A stretch of 64,000 nucleotides of DNA from Rhizobium sp. R634 (GTDB lineage: Bacteria > Pseudomonadota > Alphaproteobacteria > Rhizobiales > Rhizobiaceae), in assembly GCF_002211305.1 (NCBI RefSeq), contig NZ_LOKW01000006.1, positions 1-64,000 of the forward strand. The letters are read 5' to 3'. The notes under the pieces were generated by a model. The model searched no databases, was not told the origin of the DNA, and saw only the letters and a list, made by a program, of their open reading frames with translations. The position numbers were made by a program, and so were the translations under genes. The stretch's first letter is position 1. Each line of letters starts with the position of its first letter. This document shows, piece after piece, positions 15,206 to 23,372 of this stretch.

Positions 15206-16054
15206 GTGACGATCTCCGCAGATATCGAATATGACGCCGGCGTCGCGCCCGCCGCGTCTTCCGCGCCGTTCGGAGAAGGTGTTGCCGACTTTTACGAGAG
15301 CCTTCTCGTGCCGATACTTTTCGAGCCTTATGCATTAGAGCTGGCGACGATTGCCGAACGGTTGAAGCCGACCAGCGTTCTGGAGGTCGCGGCGGGGACC
15401 GGCGCTCTGACGCGGGCTCTGCGGGCAAGGCTCGATCCGGCAGCGGAGATCGTGGCGACTGACCTCAGTCAGGCCATGATCGACGTCGGCGCGCCGACGC
15501 TGACGCTGTCGAGAACGCACTGGATGCATGCGGATGCCATGGATCTTCCCTTCGCACCCCAGATGTTCGATCTTGTCGTCTGCCAGTTCGGCGTGATGTT
15601 CTTTCCGGATAAGCCGAAGGCCTTTCGCGAGGCCGCAAGAGTGCTGCGCAGCGGAGGCCATTTTCTATTCGCGACGTGGGATTCGATCGCAGCCAACGAT
15701 TTCGGAAGATGCGTGGACGAATGTCTCGCAAATCTCTTCCCGTCCGATCCGCCGGACTTTCTGAGGCGCCTGCCATATTCCTATTTCGAACCCCGTTCGA
15801 TCAAGGCGCAGGTGTCTTCGGCAGGGTTTGACGCAGTATCCTGCGATCGAGTCGAGCTGACCTCCATCGCAGCCGCCCATGATGTGGCTGCTGCCTTTTG
15901 CCTGGGCTCTCCGCTCAGGGCGGAAATCGAAGGGCGGGCGCCGGGGCGCATCGGCGAGATCGTCGATACGGTCGCCGAGCAGGTGGAATCGCGCTACGGG
16001 GTTCGGCCATGCGGCAGCATGAGCGCCTTCGTGGTCGTCGGCCGTATTGCATAG
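15206..16054 (+). CDS. Class I SAM-dependent methyltransferase
   Basis: 282 aa. Motif I (VLEVAAGTGAL) is near residue 56, the acidic end of strand 2 in ATDLSQAM, and the post-II region is DLVVCQFGVMFF, as in UbiE/Methyltransf_11 proteins. The start is GTG with GGAGG 7 nt upstream. It is cytoplasmic by absence of signal or membrane segments. The substrate is unknown; family members act on small molecules or lipids. The upstream region contains ACCATGGTCT (15128-15137), a variant of the decamer seen before other genes in this island. It is transcribed alone, away from the kinase genes. Confidence 0.85.
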   Translation: MTISADIEYDAGVAPAASSAPFGEGVADFYESLLVPILFEPYALELATIAERLKPTSVLEVAAGTGALTRALRARLDPAAEIVATDLSQAMIDVGAPTLTLSRTHWMHADAMDLPFAPQMFDLVVCQFGVMFFPDKPKAFREAARVLRSGGHFLFATWDSIAANDFGRCVDECLANLFPSDPPDFLRRLPYSYFEPRSIKAQVSSAGFDAVSCDRVELTSIAAAHDVAAAFCLGSPLRAEIEGRAPGRIGEIVDTVAEQVESRYGVRPCGSMSAFVVVGRIA

Positions 16055-16169
16055 CGCTGGCTGCGTACGCCGGCGTACCAATCAGCGATACCGAAAATCC
16101 ACGCTCTTTCTTATAATCATTCTTAATTCGAACATGGTTCACTCAGGCGAAATCTGGGGTGATCATTTC

Positions 16170-17144
16170 ATGTCGATAATATTCCGACTTTTGTTCGCGG
16201 CGTCGATCTTGCTGACGACAGCAGCATTCGCGGCTGCCGATGACTGGCGGGTGGTCAAGGCGACTACTCAAGCAAAATATACCGTCGATAGGGCGAACTG
16301 GCTGGATCTACACGTCGGCGAGGTGGTCCCGAACCGGGCATGGGTGTCGACTGGTCCGCGCGGGCGCCTTCAGCTTGCCAGGGGCGTCGAGAGCATCACA
16401 TTCCAGCCGAATACGCTCGCCTCGATAACCACCAGCGGGGTCATGTCGAGGAAGACCGAGGTCGTCCAGCAGGTCGGATCTATGGATCTTGAAATCGAGA
16501 AGCGCAGCCAGCCTCATACAACGGTCCAGACGCCCTACCTCGCGGCCGTCGTAAAAGGAACCGTCTTCCACGTAACCGTCGGCAAGACGAAGGCGTCCGT
16601 CTCCGTGGATCGCGGCCTCGTCCAGGTCACTTCATTCGCGAGCGGCCAGTTGTCGAATGTCGGGCCGCGCCAGAGCGCGACCGTCGACAGCAAGGCGGGC
16701 ATGACGGTGAAGGGCGAGCTGTCCAAACCGAAAATCACCACGGTTGCTCCATCGGTCGCCAAGGTTCCGGCCGTCGCCACCACCAAGCTTGCCGGCGCAG
16801 TCGAAGCATCCGCAGCCAAGAATACGCCTTCGGCAGCAGCCAAGAACACCAACTCCAGCAAGGCCGGCGTGGGCGGAAACGGCAAGGGGAGTGGAAGCAG
16901 CAGCAATGGCACTGGTGGAAACGGCAACAGCGGCAGCAACGGTAATGGTAACAGCGGGAAGGGCGACAGCAATAGCGGCGGCAAAAGTAACAGCAGTTCC
17001 AGCGGTCACGGTAACGGTGGGAAGGGCGATAATGATAGCGGCGGCAGTTCCAGCGGCCACGGCAACAGCGGGAAGGGCGACAACAATAGCGGCGGCAAGG
17101 GTAAGGACAATTCAGGCGGAAGCGGCAAAGGCAAGGACAAGTGA
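16170..17144 (+). CDS. Exported FecR-domain protein with Gly/Asn/Ser/Lys-rich tail
   Basis: 324 aa. A signal peptide (residues 1-24, ending AAFAAADD) is followed by a FecR-like beta domain (about 25-190; hydrophobic strands around VDRANWLDLHVGEVV, TVQTPYLAAVVKGT and VSVDRGLVQVTS). An Ala-rich linker then leads to ~85 residues of low-complexity repeats such as GNSGKGDNNSGGK. The ATG at 16170 is chosen because it begins the signal peptide; the frame is open further upstream. Its stop overlaps the next gene's GTG (GTGA), so it is made together with the CHASE2 protein. FecR domains commonly sense or relay envelope signals; here the partner is a c-di-GMP enzyme rather than a sigma factor. Confidence 0.82.
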   Translation: MSIIFRLLFAASILLTTAAFAAADDWRVVKATTQAKYTVDRANWLDLHVGEVVPNRAWVSTGPRGRLQLARGVESITFQPNTLASITTSGVMSRKTEVVQQVGSMDLEIEKRSQPHTTVQTPYLAAVVKGTVFHVTVGKTKASVSVDRGLVQVTSFASGQLSNVGPRQSATVDSKAGMTVKGELSKPKITTVAPSVAKVPAVATTKLAGAVEASAAKNTPSAAAKNTNSSKAGVGGNGKGSGSSSNGTGGNGNSGSNGNGNSGKGDSNSGGKSNSSSSGHGNGGKGDNDSGGSSSGHGNSGKGDNNSGGKGKDNSGGSGKGKDK

Positions 17145-19915
17145 AAGCCATCGCTAAGGCGGCTGGAGATTATCTCTCCGGTAGCATCAGCACCGTCACG
17201 CTTCGTATTCTGCTTATCGCCGCAATGCTGGCGCTGCCGCTGGCCGGGGCGGATATCCTCCGGGGGGTGAACAACAGCCTATTTGCCAAGCGGTTCGAAT
17301 GGGCGCCCCGCCAAGCCACCGGCAACATCGTCTTTATTGCCATCGACAAACGTTCCCTCGACGCCGTCGGAACGTGGCCTTGGACGCGCAGCACCTATGC
17401 GACACTGCTCGACAAGCTGATCGCGTCGGGCGCTCGGGATATCTTCCTCGACATCGATTTCAGTGCATCTTCCAGCAAGCAGGAGGACGATCTCCTCGCC
17501 GCGGCGCTGGAAAGGTCGGGAGGCGGCGTTCTCTTGCCGGTGTTCCGGCAGCAGGAGGCGGCGTCATCGTCTGAGACGGCGGTGACAAAGCCGATTCCGA
17601 AGTTCCTGCAGAATGCCTGGCCGGTATTTGCCAATGTCGCGATGGATGCGGACGGGTTCATTCGCCGCTTCGATCTGGGAGGTCAGTTTGATGGCAATCC
17701 CATCCAGTCCGCGGCTGCCGCGCTCGGCAGGATCGACGACAGCGCCGGTTCCTTGCTGATCGATCATTCGATCAGGCCCGACACCGTTCCGACCTTCTCC
17801 CTGTCCGGCGTGCTTGATGGAACCGTCCCGGCCGATGCGATCAAGGACCGCTCTGTCGTGGTGGGAGCATCTGCGGCTGAGCTGAAGGACATTTTCGCCG
17901 TGCCCGTGCATGGAGCGATTGCCGGTCCGCTCATTCACGTGCTCGCTGCCGAAACGCTGCTTCAGAACCGCTTTCTCAGGACATTTGATCAGGCGCCGCT
18001 GGAGCTTCTGTTTGCAGCCCTGCTCATTCTCGGCGTGATCTGCAGCCGTTCGGCCGGAATGATCACGCTCGTGGCGGCCGGACTGGCCATCGCCGTGACC
18101 GGCGAGGTCGCCGCATTCCAGCTGCAATGGCGATACGGCCTCCTTATCGGAACCGCGGTTCCGTGGTCGATGCTGTTGCTCGCCTGGATGCTTGCCCTCA
18201 ACGAGCGTATCGACCTTGGCCGGATGCTGGTGGCCATGGCCAATACCGAGACGCGCAATACAAGGCGTCTCATGAAACGGATTGTCGCCGACAGTTCGGA
18301 CGGCGTCGTCGCCTTCGACGGTGATCTGAGGATCGTCGAGGCGAGCCAATCCGCCAAGGCGCTGCTGCAAGCCGATGTCGGCATGTCTCTTCTCGGTGAC
18401 GCTGGCGCCGCCATCACCGACGCTGTGCGCAGACTGGTTTCCGAACACGATGCCGAGCCGGACAAGGTGCATATGGCCCGCGTGGAGTTCTCCAGCAGCA
18501 GAAGCTCGGAGCCCGCTCACTACGAAGCCTCGATCACGGTCTCGCCGCTCGAACAGCCGATTGCGCATCGGGCGGCGGCGCGCTCGCGGTTTGCCGGTTG
18601 GCTGATCATAAGGGATGTCACCGCACGGCATGACTATGAAGAGCGGTTGCAGAGATTGTCCGAGCTGGACGAACTCACCGGACTGCTCAATCGTCGGGAA
18701 TTCGCCGCCCGGCTGGGCGCTCTTCAGGGCGAGATCCTCGTCTGCGTGCTGGATATCGAGCGTTTCTCCTCGCTGTGCGCCACGCTTGGGCGCGATGCCG
18801 GGGACGAGCTTATCGAGGCCGTAGCGGCGAGATTGGAAAATGCCTTCGCCGGCGATCTGCTGGCGCGGCTAGATGGCGATCATTTTGGCATTGCCATCCC
18901 CGCAACCGGCGCACATCCGATCGAAGACTTTGCGGATGCTCTTTTGCAGCTGTTCGGAGAACCTGTCCTGATCAGAGACGTTGCTGTGCCGATCTCCGTC
19001 CACCTTGGCATAGCGCGCTCGGGGGATGCTGCTCCGGGCGCTCTTCCGGGCGCCGCGCAATCGGCGCTGGATGCTGCCAAGGCGACGCCTGGCCGGCGAT
19101 GGTCATCCTTCGATCCCTCTACCGCCGTTCGCCAGGCACGCTCTCGCCGGCTGGAGCGGGAGATGCATGAGGCTCTCCGCAGCCGCCAGTTCTTTCTGCT
19201 GTTCCAGCCGCAGGTCGAACTTGCCGATGGCCGTCTTATCGGCGCGGAAGCCTTGATCCGGTGGAACCATCCGGAGTTCGGATTGATATCTCCGGCGGAG
19301 TTCATACCGATCGCCGAATCCTCCGGCCTCATTTGCGATATCGGCCGCTGGACGCTGATCGAAGCCTGCACTGAGGCGGCGGTCTGGCCTGACGGACTCA
19401 GCGTCTCCGTCAATGTCTCGGCGCTTCAATTCGAGCGCTCCGACCTGGAGGCCGACGTGAGCGCCGCGCTCTCCTCGAGCGGGCTTCCTCCTTCGCGATT
19501 GTGCATCGAACTGACGGAATCCGCCTTTATCGACCAAGGCGGGCCTGCGATCGCAAAAATGCGCGCCCTCCGCGAGCGAGGGGTCGTCATTGCCTTGGAC
19601 GACTTCGGCACAGGCTACTCCTCGATGAGCTATCTGGCCGATCTTCCCCTCGACAAGCTCAAGATCGATCAGTCCTTCGTGAGGCGGATGAGCGGCAATA
19701 CGGGCGCCTTCGAGATCGTGCGGGCGATCATTTCCCTGGCGCACGGCCTGAACCTGCAGGTTATCGCCGAAGGCGTCGAAAGCGAGCCGGAGGCAGAAGC
19801 GCTGCGTCGGCTCGGATGCAGGATGGGGCAGGGCTATCTCTTCGGGAGACCGGGCGAGCCCGTTGCCATGCTGACCAGATGGGGCGAGGAAAAGCTTTTA
19901 TCCGCCGGGAGATGA
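17141..19915 (+). CDS. CHASE2-PAS-like-degenerate GGDEF-EAL protein (probable c-di-GMP phosphodiesterase)
   Basis: 924 aa, GTG start. A membrane helix near residues 20-37 is followed by a periplasmic CHASE2 domain to about 285 (IAIDKRSLDAVGTWPW, FLDIDFS), three membrane helices (about 287-353), a PAS-like region (about 375-500), a GGDEF fold (about 500-660) and an EAL domain (about 670-915). The cyclase site reads LDGDHF instead of GGDEF, so cyclase activity is unlikely. The EAL site is intact: EALIRW (about 701), NVSALQ, DDFGTGYSS, KIDQSFV and EGVE (about 876). It should therefore degrade c-di-GMP in response to a periplasmic cue. The 4-nt overlap with the FecR gene makes that protein the likely partner. 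Confidence 0.92.
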   Translation: MKAIAKAAGDYLSGSISTVTLRILLIAAMLALPLAGADILRGVNNSLFAKRFEWAPRQATGNIVFIAIDKRSLDAVGTWPWTRSTYATLLDKLIASGARDIFLDIDFSASSSKQEDDLLAAALERSGGGVLLPVFRQQEAASSSETAVTKPIPKFLQNAWPVFANVAMDADGFIRRFDLGGQFDGNPIQSAAAALGRIDDSAGSLLIDHSIRPDTVPTFSLSGVLDGTVPADAIKDRSVVVGASAAELKDIFAVPVHGAIAGPLIHVLAAETLLQNRFLRTFDQAPLELLFAALLILGVICSRSAGMITLVAAGLAIAVTGEVAAFQLQWRYGLLIGTAVPWSMLLLAWMLALNERIDLGRMLVAMANTETRNTRRLMKRIVADSSDGVVAFDGDLRIVEASQSAKALLQADVGMSLLGDAGAAITDAVRRLVSEHDAEPDKVHMARVEFSSSRSSEPAHYEASITVSPLEQPIAHRAAARSRFAGWLIIRDVTARHDYEERLQRLSELDELTGLLNRREFAARLGALQGEILVCVLDIERFSSLCATLGRDAGDELIEAVAARLENAFAGDLLARLDGDHFGIAIPATGAHPIEDFADALLQLFGEPVLIRDVAVPISVHLGIARSGDAAPGALPGAAQSALDAAKATPGRRWSSFDPSTAVRQARSRRLEREMHEALRSRQFFLLFQPQVELADGRLIGAEALIRWNHPEFGLISPAEFIPIAESSGLICDIGRWTLIEACTEAAVWPDGLSVSVNVSALQFERSDLEADVSAALSSSGLPPSRLCIELTESAFIDQGGPAIAKMRALRERGVVIALDDFGTGYSSMSYLADLPLDKLKIDQSFVRRMSGNTGAFEIVRAIISLAHGLNLQVIAEGVESEPEAEALRRLGCRMGQGYLFGRPGEPVAMLTRWGEEKLLSAGR

Positions 19916-19932
19916 CAGCTTGGAAGCGCGGT

Positions 19933-20202
19933 CTATCCGCTGGAGATCTGCCCGCGAGACGGCTCACTCATCGTGCGGATGAGGTCCTGCTCGATTTCGC
20001 TGCAAGTTTCATCATACTCCCTGACCTGGTGCGCATGCGACGATTGTCCGCGTAGGGCTTCGCGCGCTTCGACCGCAATCTGGTAGGCTTCAAAGAGCTC
20101 GAGTTGCCATGGGTCGCGCGCCTCCATGATCAGTTTCCGTATCTTTGGTAGGCGCATCGCCAGCCGTCTGCGTCCAGCCTCCCGACGATTGGATCGTGAC
20201 AT
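19933..20202 (-). CDS. Small basic/helical conserved-type protein, unknown function
   Basis: 89 aa, with a very basic N terminus (MSRSNRREAGRRRLAMR) and a helical, charged remainder (EARDPWQLELFEAYQIAVEA). No membrane segment or cysteine pair; one Cys near residue 68. GAGGAGCC followed by GAAGAAAG precedes the ATG. It converges on the EAL gene, 17 nt after that stop, and diverges from the DUF1236 gene at 20401. Function unknown; the basic N terminus could bind nucleic acid, but that is speculation. Confidence 0.62.
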   Translation of the reverse strand: MSRSNRREAGRRRLAMRLPKIRKLIMEARDPWQLELFEAYQIAVEAREALRGQSSHAHQVREYDETCSEIEQDLIRTMSEPSRGQISSG

Positions 20203-20326
20203 CTTTCTTCAGGCTCCTCCTGGATTGCGAGGCTGGGCCTCTGAATCCTGAGATAGCGTCCGGCGCGCTTATTGAAATGGAATTAGGCCCTATGGCCGGT
20301 GCACATCAGACTGAGGTCTGAGTCAT

Positions 20327-20351
20327 GGAACGACGCCAGCTCTAACTAGTT
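20327..20351 (+). promoter_or_regulatory. Candidate EcfG/RpoE2 promoter for the DUF1236 gene
   Basis: GGAAC (20327-20331), an 18-nt spacer and TT (20350-20351) match the general stress pattern, 49 nt before the ATG at 20401. The decamer ACTGAGGTCT lies just upstream at 20310-20319. Confidence 0.5.
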
Positions 20352-20400
20352 GGGTTGGCAGCGATTACGAAGATCGCAAACGAAACAAAAGGAGGAAAAT

Positions 20401-20799
20401 ATGATCTCCAAGCTACTCATCGGTGCGGCAACAGCCGCGACCCTCATGTCGGGCGTGGCGTTCGCCCAGTCTTCGACGGTGAATGGCGCGGCCGGCGGTG
20501 CGGTCACCGGTGCGATCGTCGGTGGGCCTGTCGGCGCTGCCGTCGGCGGTGTTGCCGGTGCGGTCGTTGGTACGGCGATCGATCCGCCGCCGGAAAAGGT
20601 GGTCACCTATGTCCGCGAGGCTCCGGCACCTTCGGCCCGCGTAGTCGTGAAGGAAAAGATCGTGGTCGGCCAGCCCCTGCCGGAAACAGTCGTCGTTACG
20701 CCTATTCCGGATGACCCGACCTATGCTTACGCGGTGGTCAATGATGAACGTGTCATCGTCGAACCGTCGTCTCGCAAGGTGATCCAGGTTATCAAATGA
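20401..20799 (+). CDS. Exported DUF1236-domain protein with Gly-zipper region
   Basis: 132 aa. Signal peptide residues 1-22 (ends GVAFAQS), then a Gly/Ala/Val-rich segment with GxxxG spacing (GAAGGAVTGAIVGGPVG), as in glycine-zipper membrane-inserting proteins. The C-terminal ~45 residues end in YAYAVVNDERVIVEPSSRKVIQVI, the DUF1236 signature. AAAGGAGG precedes the chosen ATG. DUF1236 proteins are small exported proteins common in rhizobia, without a proven role. A second DUF1236 protein is encoded next, suggesting a duplicated function in the envelope. Confidence 0.82.
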   Translation: MISKLLIGAATAATLMSGVAFAQSSTVNGAAGGAVTGAIVGGPVGAAVGGVAGAVVGTAIDPPPEKVVTYVREAPAPSARVVVKEKIVVGQPLPETVVVTPIPDDPTYAYAVVNDERVIVEPSSRKVIQVIK

Positions 20800-20809
20800 C
20801 CTGATCCCC

Positions 20810-20827
20810 GACGCGGCCTGCCGCGTC
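20810..20827 (+). terminator. Hairpin after the first DUF1236 gene
   Basis: An 8-bp perfect stem (GACGCGGC / GCCGCGTC) with a 2-nt loop starts 11 nt after the stop codon. No T-run, so it is a weak terminator or RNA-processing hairpin. Confidence 0.4.
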
Positions 20828-20912
20828 CTCCCTCCGGAACTCACCGTTAGAACCTGAGAACCGCCGCACGATGACGGTGAAGTCGTCGTGCGGCCAAAAC
20901 AGAGAGATTGTT

Positions 20913-21788
20913 ATGAAGATCAAGACACTCGCCGTCCTCATGGCGGCATTGTCGATCGGCGTCTCGCCAATCGGTATCATGTCCGCCTCGGCTCAGGATG
21001 CGCCGATCCTTCCAAAAAAAGGCGCCGCACAAAGCGGCCAGTCCAGCGATGGTGCGACCAAGCAGCCCGACGCCGGCGATGCTTCCTCCTCGGGCGGCGC
21101 AGCCACATCGAGCGGCGAGGGAGCGCAACAGCCTTCCGACTCAGGCGCGAGCGCGCCGAACACTTCGACTGGAACCTCTTCGGACAGTTCTGCAGGCCAG
21201 ACCGGGACCCAACCGGATGCCAAGAAGCAGTCCGGAACTGCCACCGAAACCGACTCCGGTAACACCGGCACCGATGCATCAGGCGGAAGTTCGAAGACGC
21301 CTGAGTCGGGACAGTCCTCGACGGAAGGCCAGAAGCCTGCCGGCAGCCAGGACACCGGCACATCGACCGGTTCCGGCGAGACCCAGAAGTCCGGCGACGC
21401 TCAGAAGTCCGGGGACACCAAGTCTTCCAGCGGCTCGACCGAGACCCAGACGAACAGCAAGACGAATGTCGAGAACAGCAACACGTCGGTCGACAGCAAC
21501 ACGAAGACTGAAACCGGCAACACCACCAATGTGAACATTTCGGTCGAGCAGCAGACGGAAATCCGTCAGGTGGTGAAGGAAGTTCAGGTCGAGCCGGTTC
21601 GGGAAGTAGACTTCACGGTCTCTGTCGGCACGAGCATCCCGAAGACGATCAGGCTCGAGCCGTTGCCGCCGCGGATCGTGGAGATCGTACCGCAGTACAA
21701 GGCCTACCGCTTCTTCATCCTCGCGGATGGCCGGATCGTCATCGTCGATCCCTCTGCATTCACGATCGTCTACATCATCTCGGCATAA
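20913..21788 (+). CDS. Exported Ser/Thr/Gly-rich protein with C-terminal DUF1236 domain
   Basis: 291 aa. The signal peptide is about residues 1-28 (ends SASAQDAP). A long polar linker (about 30-205) of Ser, Thr, Gly, Gln, Asn and Lys has no predicted fold and contains near-repeats such as TQKSGDAQKSGDTKSS. The C-terminal ~85 residues (VEQQTEIRQVVKEV to IVYIISA) match DUF1236. The start at 20913 gives a proper signal peptide and has AGAGAG upstream; an in-frame upstream extension does not. It is probably a cell-surface protein with an extended stalk. The 113-nt gap to the previous gene contains a hairpin. Confidence 0.78.
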   Translation: MKIKTLAVLMAALSIGVSPIGIMSASAQDAPILPKKGAAQSGQSSDGATKQPDAGDASSSGGAATSSGEGAQQPSDSGASAPNTSTGTSSDSSAGQTGTQPDAKKQSGTATETDSGNTGTDASGGSSKTPESGQSSTEGQKPAGSQDTGTSTGSGETQKSGDAQKSGDTKSSSGSTETQTNSKTNVENSNTSVDSNTKTETGNTTNVNISVEQQTEIRQVVKEVQVEPVREVDFTVSVGTSIPKTIRLEPLPPRIVEIVPQYKAYRFFILADGRIVIVDPSAFTIVYIISA

Positions 21789-21798
21789 CAGCCGGCGC

Positions 21799-21823
21799 CC
21801 CGGCGGCTATCTCCGCCGCCGGG
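21799..21823 (+). terminator. Hairpin after the second DUF1236 gene
   Basis: A 9-bp perfect stem (CCCGGCGGC / GCCGCCGGG) with a 7-nt loop lies 10 nt after the stop and just before the ribosome-binding site of the next small gene. No T-run; it may modulate read-through or translation of the next gene. Confidence 0.45.
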
Positions 21824-21839
21824 ACCGAGGAGAGGAAGC

Positions 21840-22004
21840 ATGATCTATTCCGAAGAAAAATCCACCGGGCTGGCCATGCCGCTGATCGCCATCCTGCTGG
21901 CGATCGCCGGCATTCTCGCAGCACTCGTCGCCACCGGAGGTCAAAGCAGCACGGCCGGCCGGGTTTGGGTCCCCCAGGTTCAACAGCAAGGGCCGGGAAA
22001 ATGA
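21840..22004 (+). CDS. Small single-pass membrane protein, coupled to the BA14K gene
   Basis: 54 aa: a short polar start (MIYSEEKSTG), a membrane helix (LAMPLIAILLAIAGILAALV) and a polar tail rich in Gln and Gly. GAGGAGAGGAAGC lies immediately upstream of the ATG, and the stop overlaps the next gene's start in ATGA, both strong signs that it is real. No family is recognised. Coupling suggests a membrane partner for the exported BA14K protein. Confidence 0.68.
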   Translation: MIYSEEKSTGLAMPLIAILLAIAGILAALVATGGQSSTAGRVWVPQVQQQGPGK

Positions 22005-22594
22005 ACGCCATCGCATCCGTCGCCTTCGGCATCGTCAGTTCGGTCGGAGCCTGCATAGCTGCCGCATCCATCGCATCGCATGTCGTGGCCGATACCAGAC
22101 CTCACACCTTCAAAGATCTGGCCTCGCCCGACTTGTGGACGACGAAGCCAATGAAAGTCGACCCTCGGCAGCAGGGTTACGAACGTATTGCCCCCCTCTA
22201 TTCCAGTTATGTCACGGAGGCCCCGGCCGTCGTGGCGTCGCGAGCGGCGCCAGAGCCCGTGCATTCTCTAGTTGAACCTCAGACATCGCAGCCGAAGCTC
22301 TCGGTCCAGCACCTTTCCTGGTGCAGGGAGCGCTATCGGTCCTTCGATCCCGAGACCAACAGTTACCGAGCCTACAGCGGCGAGGTGCGCGAATGTTCCT
22401 CGCCGTTCCAGCAGACTGTCGCTGCGGCCGATGTACACATGGGTGGGAATTTAAACCCGCAGGCTGCAGCCTGGTGTGCCGCCCGGTACAGATCTTATCG
22501 GCCGGAAGACAACACCTATCAGCCATGGGATGGGCCGAGACGCGTCTGCGAGGCTCCGGATGCCGTGGCCGAGATCGTCGCCGCCAGGAACTGA
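22001..22594 (+). CDS. Exported protein with two BA14K-like repeats
   Basis: 197 aa. A hydrophobic N terminus (AIASVAFGIVSSVGACIAAAS) acts as signal peptide or anchor. The C-terminal half has two copies of the BA14K motif: WCRERYRSFDPETNSY...VRECSSP and WCAARYRSYRPEDNTY...RRVCEAP. Each has a Trp-Cys start and a second Cys about 30 residues later, probably a disulphide. BA14K of Brucella is a small immunoreactive, lectin-like protein; rhizobia have many relatives with one motif, so two in tandem is less usual. Translation is coupled to the 54-aa membrane protein. Confidence 0.83.
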   Translation: MNAIASVAFGIVSSVGACIAAASIASHVVADTRPHTFKDLASPDLWTTKPMKVDPRQQGYERIAPLYSSYVTEAPAVVASRAAPEPVHSLVEPQTSQPKLSVQHLSWCRERYRSFDPETNSYRAYSGEVRECSSPFQQTVAAADVHMGGNLNPQAAAWCAARYRSYRPEDNTYQPWDGPRRVCEAPDAVAEIVAARN

Positions 22595-22713
22595 TCATAG
22601 GTGACGGTGGCGGTCGACGTACCATAACGGACGGATCCGCACGGTCAGACTAAGGTCCATGTTCCAAACGCTGCGGTTGTGTTACCGGTTGTGTTCCAGG
22701 TCGGGAGATCGGA

Positions 22714-23028
22714 ATGGCAACGACGCTGTTAACAGAAATCCAGCAGGCGCAGACAAGGCTCAGATTTTTGAGCAGGGCGGAGCGAGGTGCCCTGATCGTG
22801 CGCATCCTTCACGAGCTGAAAACGCATCGGAAGGAGGTTCTCGGAAACGTGCCAGCCGACCACTGCGTCTGGATCGACACGCTGATCTCGTCCGTTTCCT
22901 CGACGATCTCCGAAATTGCCGGAATGCAGGATGCCGAGTTCAATCGTGTCCTGAACGAGTTTGAAAAACTGATGGCGACGCTCCAGGGCATTTCCCGTGC
23001 GAGGAAGGTGCCGAAGACCGTTCATTGA
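22714..23028 (+). CDS. Helical protein of unknown function
   Basis: 104 aa, cytoplasmic by composition, predicted mostly helical (TEIQQAQTRLRFLSRAERGALIVRIL and FNRVLNEFEKLMATLQ). It has no cysteine pair and no membrane helix. The start at 22714 is preceded by GGGAGATCGGA. The decamer ACTAAGGTCC (22649-22658) lies 55 nt upstream of the start, as before several genes of this island. I do not recognise the family. Confidence 0.65.
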   Translation: MATTLLTEIQQAQTRLRFLSRAERGALIVRILHELKTHRKEVLGNVPADHCVWIDTLISSVSSTISEIAGMQDAEFNRVLNEFEKLMATLQGISRARKVPKTVH

Positions 23029-23372
23029 GAGGAGACGCCGCGCACTTCCGGTTGCCCCGGCATGCAATCTCCGCGGATTCCCTCTAACGGCGAGCGACGT
23101 GGCCCAATTCTCCAAAGGAGCGAAGGCGCGTGCTCCATCGATCTGACCGAGACGACCCCAGCAAACGAGCAGGAATCTCCTACTTGGCGCAGCCCGTGGC
23201 GGTGCGTCAAACGGGCATACTTTGCCCACAGATGTGACACGCTGGACCTAAGTCCGATGCTCCTCCGACTGAATGCCTATCAGAGGAACAGTCAGCAAAA
23301 ACCGTAGTTTGCCAAAGAGCTATCCATCCAGAACGGATGCGACGGCACTCATGACAAACGGAGGAATACACG
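23029..23372 (+). other. Intergenic region upstream of the GTGGS-repeat operon
   Basis: 344 nt without a convincing gene; short open frames here lack a ribosome-binding site and a recognisable protein. It contains the decamer ACCTAAGTCC (23246-23255), a GGAAC-N18-TT promoter-like site (23285-23309) and the ribosome-binding site GGAGG before 23373. Confidence 0.6.
23285..23309 (+). promoter_or_regulatory. Candidate EcfG/RpoE2 promoter for the GTGGS-repeat operon
   Basis: GGAAC (23285-23289), an 18-nt spacer and TT (23308-23309), 63 nt before the ATG at 23373. The spacing matches the other candidate stress promoters in this island. Confidence 0.5.

Noticed and set aside
20836..20860. GGAAC in front of the second DUF1236 gene as an EcfG promoter
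   Set aside because: The base pair 18-19 nt downstream is not TT, so the -10 part is missing; transcription probably comes from the upstream promoter.
23062..23307. 81-codon plus-strand frame before the GTGGS operon
   Set aside because: No ribosome-binding site, low-quality protein, and it covers the regulatory motifs at 23246-23309.
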